Assembly (NCBI RefSeq): GCF_020171845.1
Contig: NZ_JAIVAM010000014.1
Location: 62,001-126,000, forward strand
Origin: Cytobacillus kochii
GTDB taxonomy: Bacteria; Bacillota; Bacilli; Bacillales; Cytobacillaceae
DNA length: 64,000 nucleotides
Direction of reading: 5' to 3'
Part shown: in pieces, positions 17,622 to 26,189 of the stretch
Position numbering within the stretch: position 1 is the first letter of the stretch
How the letters are laid out: every line of letters starts with the position of its first letter
The notes under the pieces: model-generated
The model's input: only the letters and a program-made list of their open reading frames with translations
The model's database searches: none
What the model was told of the DNA's origin: nothing
Translations under genes and position numbers: made by a program

Positions 17622-18377
17622 ATGGACAATCCTCCTTTAATTATTTATAAACCGAAAGGCACAAAAATTTTAGTATTTGCTCCACATCAAGATGATGAAA
17701 TACTTGGATGCGGGGGGATTCTAAGAAAACACATACTCTCTGGTGACAAAGTATATGTAATTTATATGACTGATGGAAGAAAGGGTTGTCCCTCACATAT
17801 TGAAACTAAGGACATTTCTGCTGTTAGAAAAAATGAAGCAATGGCTTCCTGCGAAAAAATCGGTATTGATGAGATGGAGTTTGCTCCATTTAGAGATGGA
17901 GGATTAAGACTTACCAAAGAAGCGAGAACATATGTAATGAAACAAATAATTAAAATCAATCCAGATATTATTTATACGCCTCATCCTAATGAACCTCATC
18001 CTGATCATAAGGAATGTACTAACATTGTTGTTGATGCTGTTGACCTAACTGGTATAACTACTAATATATATTTTTATGAGGTATGGAATTTTTTGAAACC
18101 TACACATTTAGTTAATATAACTGATGTAATCAAAGATAAAATAGAAGCATTGAGAGAATATTCTAGCCAACTATTTAATCATGATTATGAAACCATGATT
18201 AAATCTCTAAACTCATACAGAATGCAACAAATTTATAATAAAAAATTATTATTTAAAAAAATTAAAGCTGAACAAAAAGAAAGAAAAAAAATAAATATGG
18301 ATATAAAATTGCCCTGGCAATATGCTGAGGCGATACAGTATAAATCAATGAGGTGTACTAGTGAAGAGCAAATTTAA
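17622..18377 (+). CDS. PIG-L/LmbE-family N-deacetylase (MitC-like role)
   Basis: Zinc-dependent deacetylase of 251 residues with VFAPHQDDEILGCGG (family AHPDDE) and HPNEPHPDHKEC. These enzymes remove N-acetyl groups from GlcNAc conjugates. In mitomycin clusters a PIG-L/LmbE protein is placed after sugar attachment to AHBA, freeing the amine that becomes part of the aziridine. The same role is inferred here. Its end overlaps the next gene by 17 bases. Confidence 0.85.
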   Translation: MDNPPLIIYKPKGTKILVFAPHQDDEILGCGGILRKHILSGDKVYVIYMTDGRKGCPSHIETKDISAVRKNEAMASCEKIGIDEMEFAPFRDGGLRLTKEARTYVMKQIIKINPDIIYTPHPNEPHPDHKECTNIVVDAVDLTGITTNIYFYEVWNFLKPTHLVNITDVIKDKIEALREYSSQLFNHDYETMIKSLNSYRMQQIYNKKLLFKKIKAEQKERKKINMDIKLPWQYAEAIQYKSMRCTSEEQI

Positions 18378-19764
18378 CAAAGTCTTGATTATAGGATTAG
18401 ACTCTGCTGAACCATCATTGATATATAATGAATGGTTAAAGGAACTTCCAGCCTTTAGAGAAATTCTTCAAAAAGGAATATATTCAAAATTAAAAAGTAC
18501 TATCCCTCCTATTACAGTTCCTGCATGGATGTCAATGATGACTGGAAAAACTCCCGGAGAATTAGGTGTTTATGGTTTTAGAAATAAAGTAGATAGGGGA
18601 GAAGGGATTTTAAAAACAATAGACTCCTATGATGTTCAACATAGAAAAATATGGGATATCATTGCGCTGGAAGGTAAAAAGTCTATAATCAACGGTGTTC
18701 CCCTTACATTTCCAATTAAAAAAATTAATGGTAATATAGTAAGCTGTTTTATGACACCTAGTCAAGAGAGTAATTTTACACACCCTAAATTACTTAAAGA
18801 TGAATTGATTAGTAATTTTGGAAACATACAGTTTGATATAAAAGGATTTAGAAGATTAGAAAAAGACGAATTGATTGATGAAATTAGAAGTTATACAGAA
18901 CAACAGTTTGATATTACAGATTATCTTACAAATAATAAGGAATGGGATTTTGCAGCAATGGTTGAAATGGGCACGGATAGAATACAGCATGCGTTTTGGA
19001 ATTACATGGATGAAAATCATGTATTGTTCGAACCTAATTCTCCTCATAAGAATGTTATTTTTAATCATTATAAATATCTTGATAGTAGAGTAGCAAAATT
19101 AATTAATAACGTTCCTGATAATACACTAATTATGATTGTTTCTGATCACGGAGCAAAGAGAATGGAGGGGGGGTTTTGTTTTAATGAATGGCTAATTGAG
19201 AAGGAATATTTAGTATTAAAGAATTACCCAAAAGAAATTACCCCTTTTGAAGAACTTAATATTGATTGGGTGAAGACCAGGGCTTATTCTTTTGGTGGTT
19301 ACTATGGCAGACTATTTATTAACAAAAGTTACTTAACAAAAGAACAGCAAACTTCTTTAATGCTAGAAATAAAAAGTGAAATTGAAAAGATAAAGTTCAC
19401 TGAAAACAAAGAATGTATGAATAATAAAGTATATCTTCCCTCTCATATATATCCTAAAGTAAATAATTATCCTCCCGAGGGTATTGTTTATTTTAATAAT
19501 TTATATTGGCGTGCAATCAGTAGTGTTGGACATCGTGGAAATTTTATACGAAATAATGATACAGGTCCAGATGGTAGTAATCATAGCCAAGAAGGTATTT
19601 TTATGTGCATTCATAAAAAAAATAACAAACTAATAAAACCACAAGCCATTCAAGATCATATAAAGGAGATTAGTATTTATGATATAGTACCAACTTTAAT
19701 AGATGTATTTGATATAAAATACTCGGATAATTTTATTGGCAAATCAATATTTAGGAAGGTGTAA
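18361..19764 (+). CDS. AlkP-superfamily phosphohydrolase/sulfohydrolase-like protein (first copy)
   Basis: 467 residues of the type I phosphodiesterase/AlkP group. Metal site residues appear in IIGLDSAEPS, the nucleophile region is PPITVPAWMSMMTG, and VSDHGAKR and VGHRGNF supply further ligands. Family members hydrolyse or transfer phosphate or sulfate esters. A second, diverged copy lies at 24679. With PAPS synthesis in the same cluster and no ordinary sulfotransferase, a role in sulfo- or phospho-group handling is plausible but unproven. GTG start with GAGGTG upstream. Confidence 0.75.
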   Translation: MKSKFNKVLIIGLDSAEPSLIYNEWLKELPAFREILQKGIYSKLKSTIPPITVPAWMSMMTGKTPGELGVYGFRNKVDRGEGILKTIDSYDVQHRKIWDIIALEGKKSIINGVPLTFPIKKINGNIVSCFMTPSQESNFTHPKLLKDELISNFGNIQFDIKGFRRLEKDELIDEIRSYTEQQFDITDYLTNNKEWDFAAMVEMGTDRIQHAFWNYMDENHVLFEPNSPHKNVIFNHYKYLDSRVAKLINNVPDNTLIMIVSDHGAKRMEGGFCFNEWLIEKEYLVLKNYPKEITPFEELNIDWVKTRAYSFGGYYGRLFINKSYLTKEQQTSLMLEIKSEIEKIKFTENKECMNNKVYLPSHIYPKVNNYPPEGIVYFNNLYWRAISSVGHRGNFIRNNDTGPDGSNHSQEGIFMCIHKKNNKLIKPQAIQDHIKEISIYDIVPTLIDVFDIKYSDNFIGKSIFRKV

Positions 19765-19767
19765 AAT

Positions 19768-21474
19768 ATGAATAGTTCTTTTAGATTAACCTTCATTTGT
19801 TTGATGGATGGAGACTTAGTTATGAATCCTGAACACGTTGGGGTTGGATATTTACTGGCAGTCTTAAGAAGAGAGGGATATGAATGTAATGTCCTAGAAT
19901 TATCTAGAAATAATCACGAATACATTTTAGATAGAATTGAAGAATTTAATCCTGGATTTATAGGTTTTAGCCTTATGTCTGTTAATAAAAAACATGCAGC
20001 TGAATTTGGTAGAAAAATAAAAGCAAGGTTTAAAAACACTCATATTTGTGCCGGTGGTCCAATAGCCACATATGGGGCAGACAAATTATTAAACTCAGAA
20101 AGTGGAGACTATATTGATTCAGCAGTTATTGGGGAAGGCGAAGAAACTATTGTTCATTTAGTAAGAGCACTTGAAAAACGAATGCCACTTAAAGGTATTC
20201 ATGGGGTCTGTTACAGAGATAGTGAAGGAATTCATGTAAACCCAAGAAGAGGGCCTGTACATGATCTTGACAGTTTACCTTTTCCAGATAGGGATCAATT
20301 TGAAAATGCTGGTGGAAACCTTGAATACATAAGAATTTCTACTTCCCGAGGATGCACTTCTAGATGCACTTTCTGTAGTGCACCAAATGTAACTAATCGA
20401 TACTCTAAAGGAATGAAGGTTTGGAGAGGCCGTTCTTCGGAAAATATTGTTAAAGAGATAAAGTATTTAGTTGATAAGTTTAACTTTAATACATTTGATT
20501 TTGTAGATTCTACATATGAAGATCCAGGGCACATAGGAAAAAAAAGAATAAAGGAAATAGCTGAGGGAATCTTAGAAAATGACTTAAGAATCTACTATAA
20601 TTGCTGTATGCAAGCTATGAATTGGAAAAATGAAGATAAAGAATTACTTAAATTACTCGCAAAATCAGGTTTAGAAAAAGTACTAGTTGGAATAGAGTCT
20701 GGAAGTGATGCGGGACTTAAGCATTGGGATAAAAGGTCAGATACTGAAGACAACAGAAGAGTTATCCGTTTACTTAGAGAACAAAACATATATGTAGCTT
20801 TTGGGTTTATAATGTTTCATCCCCATTCTACATTAATTGAACTAAGAGAGAACACTCAATTTCTACGAGAAAATCTTGGTCATAACTTGAGAAGATTTGG
20901 GACAAGATTAGAAATATATCCTGGAACAGTAATTGAAGGTGTACTAAGACAGGAAGGTCTATTACATTCATCTTATGAAGATACTCTTGATTGTTTAGCT
21001 TATGATTATGTAAATGATGATATTAAAACTTTTGCCAATGCTTTTGCGAGTATGTTTGGGGAAGAATACGAAAAAGATCTTGTAATTAACCAAGAACCTC
21101 CAGTATTTCAATTCGAAACTTTTGATATAGTAATTCATACATACCTTTCAAGATTATTGAGATTTTATGGAGAAGATTCAAATGCTCTAGAAGTCCTTGA
21201 GGAATTTAAAAGTTATGTTAAAGAAGTATATGAAGAATTGACAGAATTTAATTTTCAATTAATGAATACAGGCTTAGATTTATTAGAAAAAGGCACGTTT
21301 ACTAAAGAATATTTCGTAAATCAGGGTAGTTATATAAATAAATTATATAAAGAAAAAATGGACTCTATACAAAGAAAACAAATGATTACTAGTAGGAAAC
21401 TAATGAAAATGGGTTTTGATGTTTCAATAATAAATTCAAAAAAACATGATAAAAAAATAGGAGTTAAAGGGTGA
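19768..21474 (+). CDS. B12-binding radical SAM enzyme
   Basis: 568 residues. An N-terminal Rossmann-like cobalamin-type domain (NPEHVGVGYLLAVLRREGY, GFSLMSVNKKH, CAGGPIATYG, VIGEGEET) precedes the radical SAM core with SRGCTSRCTFCSAP near residue 200 and GIESGSD. The DxHxxG histidine motif is not evident. Class B (methylase or BchE-like cyclase) chemistry is typical. As I recall, the mitomycin cluster has a radical SAM protein (MitD) thought to act on the AHBA-sugar; this gene may join or rearrange the carbon skeleton. Follows the AlkP gene after 3 bases. Confidence 0.82.
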   Translation: MNSSFRLTFICLMDGDLVMNPEHVGVGYLLAVLRREGYECNVLELSRNNHEYILDRIEEFNPGFIGFSLMSVNKKHAAEFGRKIKARFKNTHICAGGPIATYGADKLLNSESGDYIDSAVIGEGEETIVHLVRALEKRMPLKGIHGVCYRDSEGIHVNPRRGPVHDLDSLPFPDRDQFENAGGNLEYIRISTSRGCTSRCTFCSAPNVTNRYSKGMKVWRGRSSENIVKEIKYLVDKFNFNTFDFVDSTYEDPGHIGKKRIKEIAEGILENDLRIYYNCCMQAMNWKNEDKELLKLLAKSGLEKVLVGIESGSDAGLKHWDKRSDTEDNRRVIRLLREQNIYVAFGFIMFHPHSTLIELRENTQFLRENLGHNLRRFGTRLEIYPGTVIEGVLRQEGLLHSSYEDTLDCLAYDYVNDDIKTFANAFASMFGEEYEKDLVINQEPPVFQFETFDIVIHTYLSRLLRFYGEDSNALEVLEEFKSYVKEVYEELTEFNFQLMNTGLDLLEKGTFTKEYFVNQGSYINKLYKEKMDSIQRKQMITSRKLMKMGFDVSIINSKKHDKKIGVKG

Positions 21475-21478
21475 TAGG

Positions 21479-22609
21479 ATGAGTAATAAAAAGCTTTGGC
21501 TTGTAAATGATTTGGTAATATCAGAAGAGAACTGTAATATGACTTGTACATACTGTTTAACTGATGCAAGTGAATTTAAAGTCAAACACTTAAATCATCC
21601 ATTGAGAAATCCACCAGTAAAATTAACTTATGATGGTAAATTTAAGCAACAAATTGATCAAGTTACAGAAGAAACTGTCAATAATTTTGATATTTCAATA
21701 CTTAAAGTTAGTGGCGGAGAGGTAATGTTAATCGATAAAGTTTTAGAATTTTTAAAAAGAGAATCTCCTAAATATAAAGTTCTTCAAATATTAACAAACG
21801 GGATGAATTTAAATGAAAGAATCCTCGATGAATTCAAAAAAATGGGAAATGTTGTAATGCAAATATCAATAGATCATCATACTCTAGAGGGAAATTCACA
21901 TAGATTTAGTAGTCAAAGGCTACAGGATATATTACTAAATAGAATAGACTTAGTGGTCAAAAAAGGTATACCACTAGAACTATATTGTGTATTAAATAAT
22001 AAAAGTACAGCTGTACTTGATTCTTTCTTAGATTATTTATTGAAGTATAAAGATGATGATCTTACAGTATGCCCTTTTCCAGTTCGTGGACCATTAAAAG
22101 ATTTATATTATCCAGAAAAAGAGCAGATACAGACTGTTGAAAAAGTAATTAATAACTTCCAAAAATATAAATATATCTTACCTCCTCTTCCATATATGGA
22201 AAGATTATATAATTTCCTAATAGAAGGAGAGCGAACATTTGGTTGTTATCTTTCAAGAATGGTTTTTGGATCTTTTAATGATGGCTCTGTAACAGCATGT
22301 CCCAATATATGGTTCAATCACTTAGGAAATCTAATACATGATGAACCTAAAAGGGTTTTAAACAAGGTAGAAAATACAAGGTTTTATAGTCTTCTAAACG
22401 CCTCTAAACCACGGTTAGAAGCATGTAAATCCTGTTACACTCCATGGGATTTGCTTAGTTTATATGTTGAAGACCAAATAACCATTGATGAACTTGCTGA
22501 AAGCCCTATGTATAGAAACAATGATGTTAGAGACAGGTTGGTAGAATTGAAGAACAAGATTAAAAAGGGACCTATTAAGATAAAGGAAGAGCTTTGTGAA
22601 AATATCTAA
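21479..22609 (+). CDS. Radical SAM enzyme with SPASM-like C-terminal cysteines
   Basis: 376 residues; the iron-sulfur motif CNMTCTYC lies near residue 20, followed by KVSGGEVML and QILTNGMNL. The C-terminal third carries GCYL, TACPNIW and EACKSCYTPWD, a cysteine pattern like SPASM/twitch auxiliary clusters. Such enzymes modify peptides (PqqE type) or sugars and alcohols. With a PqqD-like protein and a 22-residue peptide in the same cluster, a peptide substrate must be considered; an AHBA-sugar substrate is equally possible. Overlaps the next gene by 14 bases. Confidence 0.78.
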   Translation: MSNKKLWLVNDLVISEENCNMTCTYCLTDASEFKVKHLNHPLRNPPVKLTYDGKFKQQIDQVTEETVNNFDISILKVSGGEVMLIDKVLEFLKRESPKYKVLQILTNGMNLNERILDEFKKMGNVVMQISIDHHTLEGNSHRFSSQRLQDILLNRIDLVVKKGIPLELYCVLNNKSTAVLDSFLDYLLKYKDDDLTVCPFPVRGPLKDLYYPEKEQIQTVEKVINNFQKYKYILPPLPYMERLYNFLIEGERTFGCYLSRMVFGSFNDGSVTACPNIWFNHLGNLIHDEPKRVLNKVENTRFYSLLNASKPRLEACKSCYTPWDLLSLYVEDQITIDELAESPMYRNNDVRDRLVELKNKIKKGPIKIKEELCENI

Positions 22610-23477
22610 TATAGTAACGAGTTACAAAAAAAGTGTTTTAGTATTTAAAAGTATAGAGTTAAAAATATTCGACTATTTAAAAGAACCTGTTAACTCTCAA
22701 GAAATTTCTATGAGATTAGCTCTAAATCCAATTAAAGTTAGTATGTTATTAGACTCTTTGTACTGCATCGGCCTTCTGAATAGGTGTAATAATTATTATT
22801 TTTATAATACTGAGGAAACTAATAAATACTTAGTATCTAATTCTACTTCTTTTCTTGGATCACTAGTGAATTTAGAAAAAGATATATATAGAAATTTTGT
22901 GAATGTAAATAACTTATATCTGAGTCTAAAAGAAGATTATGTGATAAGGGAAAATTTAATTAATAGTACTTTTAAGCAGGATTACCAAAATGTTGTTTAT
23001 ACAAAAGAGCAATATTTAAAGCTTATTAGGAAATTTAAGAAATTAGGAGATATTCCATCAACTACTTATATAACTAAAAATACACCAGTGGAAATATTAA
23101 AATTATTTTCTAAACACACTAGTCAATTAATTCATGCTATTAATATTCAGGATTTATTAACTAAACAATGGGATAACTGTAATATTATTATTCCGAATTG
23201 CATCCATTATTTAGACAACATTCAATTAAATGAATTTCTTTCTAATTGTACAACAAATGTTATTATCACAATAATAGATTTTTTTGGTGATCACTTAGAA
23301 GAGCAGTATATGTATGATCGCAAATTAGAATTATATTTAGATTGGATGACTCATGGAGGTATTGAGAATCTTAATTACAGTGATTTAGTAGATTATTTTT
23401 CTAAATTTAATTTTAGGAATATATGTAATATTAAGGATAAAAGAAACGGTTCTACTTTAATATTTAGAAAAAAATAA
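22596..23477 (+). CDS. Methyltransferase-like protein lacking the SAM motif
   Basis: The first 100 residues have the winged-helix dimerisation domain of small-molecule O-methyltransferases (KSIELKIFDYLKEPVNSQEISMRL...LLDSLYCIGLL). The SAM-binding glycine motif (LDLGxGxG) that should follow is absent; the matching region is KKLGDIPSTTYITKNTPVEIL. The C-terminus still resembles the family (IITIIDFFGD...EQYMYDRKLELYLDW). It may be a cofactor-free catalyst, a structural partner of the intact methyltransferase at 35964, or a decayed enzyme. GTG start with AAAGGAAGA. Confidence 0.65.
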   Translation: MKISNIVTSYKKSVLVFKSIELKIFDYLKEPVNSQEISMRLALNPIKVSMLLDSLYCIGLLNRCNNYYFYNTEETNKYLVSNSTSFLGSLVNLEKDIYRNFVNVNNLYLSLKEDYVIRENLINSTFKQDYQNVVYTKEQYLKLIRKFKKLGDIPSTTYITKNTPVEILKLFSKHTSQLIHAINIQDLLTKQWDNCNIIIPNCIHYLDNIQLNEFLSNCTTNVIITIIDFFGDHLEEQYMYDRKLELYLDWMTHGGIENLNYSDLVDYFSKFNFRNICNIKDKRNGSTLIFRKK

Positions 23478-23496
23478 TATATGGGGGGTTTTACTA

Positions 23497-24663
23497 TTGA
23501 ATAAAGTTAATTTAGCAGATTGGCCATATTTTAGTGAAGCTGAACTTATGCAATTAACGGAGGTTCTTAATAGTGGAAATTGGTGGAGGGGAAATGGTGA
23601 TAAGGTAATTGAATTTGAAAATAAATTTGCTAATTTCCATAAAGCAACCTATGGATTAGGAGTAACAAATGGGACTCATGCGATACTTTTAGCGTTAAAA
23701 GCTTTAGGTTTAAAACCAGGTGACGAAGTTATAGTTCCTTCATTCACCTTCATATCAACTATTTTACCAATTATGGAATTAGGTGGTATACCAATACCGG
23801 TAGATGTTGAACCAAATACATTTTGCATTTCCCCCTCTGAAATCAAAAAGGCAATAACCAATAAAACAGTAGGAATTATTCCTGTGCACATGGCAGGAAA
23901 TATTTGCCGAATGAAAGAGATTTGTGAGATATCGAAAAAAAATAATTTGTTTATTATAGAAGATGCCTGTCATGCACATGGTGCAGAATATAATTACAAA
24001 AAAGCCGGTAGTTTTGGAGACTTTGGAGTATTTAGCTTTCAAGCTCTAAAATTAATGACATCTGGAGAAGGGGGTTGTTTAATAACTAGTGATAAAGATT
24101 TATATAATAAAGTGCAGGTACTACATAACGTTGGCAGACCCCTCGGAGATACAAATTATCAACATGTGAACATGGGCTCAAATTTTCGGATGAGTGAATT
24201 TCAAGCAGCAGTTTTGATACCACAACTAGAAAGAATTAGTTCACAAAATAAAATAAGGTTAGAAAATGGAAAATCTTTAACAAAAAGTTTGTCTTCTTAT
24301 TCTGAATTTATACCTCAGACAATAGATCCCTTATGTAACTTACATTCTTATTATATGTATATGTTTTATTACAATGCACACAAGTTGGAATTATCGAGAG
24401 AAGAGCTTATCAATGAATTAAATAATAGAGGAATTCCTGCATACAGAGCCTATTCTCAAGTAAACGAAACTGAAGTATTCAAGAGATATATAGCAGGATT
24501 AGGTAAAGAATATTCATCTCTTTTAAAAAATAATTACCCTAATTCACAAAATATTTCAAATAATGTAGTTTGGATTCATCATCGAATCTTATTAGATAAA
24601 AGTGAGGACATTAGCAACGTTTTAATAGAATTAATTTCGCAAAAATCAGTGATTCAAAAATAA
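23497..24663 (+). CDS. AHBA synthase, PLP-dependent (RifK role)
   Basis: A DegT/DnrJ/EryC1 aminotransferase-fold protein of 388 residues. The lysine site reads FSFQALKLMTSGEGG, close to the SFQxxKLMTAGEGG signature of AHBA synthases rather than the usual sugar aminotransferase HSTK/SFH-K motif. WWRGNGDKVIEFENKFA and EDACHAHGAEY also fit. AHBA synthase aromatises aminodehydroshikimate to AHBA and in rifamycin also transaminates the keto sugar. TTG start, 8 bases after GGGGGG. This gene is the best single marker of the pathway. Confidence 0.88.
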   Translation: MNKVNLADWPYFSEAELMQLTEVLNSGNWWRGNGDKVIEFENKFANFHKATYGLGVTNGTHAILLALKALGLKPGDEVIVPSFTFISTILPIMELGGIPIPVDVEPNTFCISPSEIKKAITNKTVGIIPVHMAGNICRMKEICEISKKNNLFIIEDACHAHGAEYNYKKAGSFGDFGVFSFQALKLMTSGEGGCLITSDKDLYNKVQVLHNVGRPLGDTNYQHVNMGSNFRMSEFQAAVLIPQLERISSQNKIRLENGKSLTKSLSSYSEFIPQTIDPLCNLHSYYMYMFYYNAHKLELSREELINELNNRGIPAYRAYSQVNETEVFKRYIAGLGKEYSSLLKNNYPNSQNISNNVVWIHHRILLDKSEDISNVLIELISQKSVIQK

Positions 24664-24678
24664 AGGTAGGTAATTAGT

Positions 24679-26166
24679 TTGAAAACATTTGTATTCGGGA
24701 TTGATGGAGCAACATTTAGACTCATAGAAAAGTGGAAAGAAAAACTACCAAACTTCAATAAATTATTAAGATCAAGTGTGGTTGGAGATTTGAAGTCAAC
24801 TACTCCACCTCACACTGCATTGGCATGGCCATCGTTATTAACAGGTGTAAATCCAGGGAAACACGGAATTTTCCAATTTTGGAAGCCGCAAATTGCTAAT
24901 TATGGTCAAGAGTACTATCAAAGTAGTGATATTAGATATAAAACAATAGACCAACTTTTTAATGAACAAGGAAAAAAAGCAGGCATGGTAAATATTCCAA
25001 TGACCCATCCTCCAGAATCAATAGATGGATTTCGTATTACATGGCCATTGTTTAACACATTAAATTATACCTATCCCAAAAATCTTGGAAAAGATTTATT
25101 ATTTAACAAAGTTGGATTTCCAAATGACTTGGTAACTATGTATAAAGGTGAGGATAATTATGATGAAAAAGCAAAAAAATATCTATCCAACCGGTCAAAA
25201 TCCTTAGAATACCTCTATAAAAATTATGAATGGGACTTATTCTTTTGTGTAATAACTGAAATTGATCGAATATCTCATAATTATTGGAGATACATGGAAG
25301 ACAAAGAACAATTAGAAAGTAAAAAAAATGCTGTGTTCGATGTTTATAAAGAAGTTGATAATATAATAGGGGATATTATAAAGAACCTAGATTCAAATAC
25401 AATCTTTGCTATTGTTTCTGATCATGGTTTTATTGCATCAAAGTCCAATTTTTACATTCATAAATTTCTGATTGATAATAATTATATGAAGATAGATAAT
25501 TCTCATGATAATGAGGGTAATGGATGGTACCTAGATAGAGTAGATTGGGGATCTACCAAAGCATATATGCCAGCTCCAGGTTGTTATGGATTGAATATAA
25601 ATTTAAAAGGGAGACAGGATCATGGTATTGTTTCACGTAATGAATTTGACCAATTATGTGAAGAGATTTGCGAGTTATTAATGAGAGTTAAAGATGATAA
25701 TAATAATAATATTTTTAAAGCAGTACTTCCAAATGAGGTAGTTTATTTAGGTGAGGAATCTAACCAAGCTCCAGACCTTATTCTAATACCGAATTCCTAT
25801 GAATTGATGGTTCATCATTCCATTGGTACAAATGAACTTTTTGGAATACCTGATCAAAGTGGTTTTCATGATATGGATGGTATCTTGATTTTAAATGGGC
25901 CAATGTTTAAAGAGGGGATTATTACTGACTGTTTTGCTGTTGAGGATTTTTTACCTACAATTCTTTATGCACTAAACTTAGAAATACCCAATGATATTGA
26001 TGGTAGGATAATCGAACACATTTTTAAGGATAATTTTCTTAAAAATAGTGTTCCGAAATATGGATATTCTTCCAAAAAGAAAAACAATTATACTCTATCG
26101 TCAACTTATTCAAAAGAGGATAAAAAAAACATTGAGGACCAGTTAAAAGTACTGGGATATTTATAA
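24679..26166 (+). CDS. AlkP-superfamily phosphohydrolase/sulfohydrolase-like protein (second copy)
   Basis: 495 residues, a diverged paralogue of the protein at 18361: FGIDGATFR, PPHTALAWPSLLTGVNPGKHG at the nucleophile loop, VSDHGFIAS, and QSGFHDMDG. Nucleophile and metal ligands appear present, so it is probably active. Two copies in one cluster suggest successive steps, or attachment and removal, of a phosphate or sulfate. TTG start with AAAGGTAGG upstream. Confidence 0.75.
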   Translation: MKTFVFGIDGATFRLIEKWKEKLPNFNKLLRSSVVGDLKSTTPPHTALAWPSLLTGVNPGKHGIFQFWKPQIANYGQEYYQSSDIRYKTIDQLFNEQGKKAGMVNIPMTHPPESIDGFRITWPLFNTLNYTYPKNLGKDLLFNKVGFPNDLVTMYKGEDNYDEKAKKYLSNRSKSLEYLYKNYEWDLFFCVITEIDRISHNYWRYMEDKEQLESKKNAVFDVYKEVDNIIGDIIKNLDSNTIFAIVSDHGFIASKSNFYIHKFLIDNNYMKIDNSHDNEGNGWYLDRVDWGSTKAYMPAPGCYGLNINLKGRQDHGIVSRNEFDQLCEEICELLMRVKDDNNNNIFKAVLPNEVVYLGEESNQAPDLILIPNSYELMVHHSIGTNELFGIPDQSGFHDMDGILILNGPMFKEGIITDCFAVEDFLPTILYALNLEIPNDIDGRIIEHIFKDNFLKNSVPKYGYSSKKKNNYTLSSTYSKEDKKNIEDQLKVLGYL

Positions 26167-26189
26167 TAAAAGATGGAAGGAAGAGCTTT

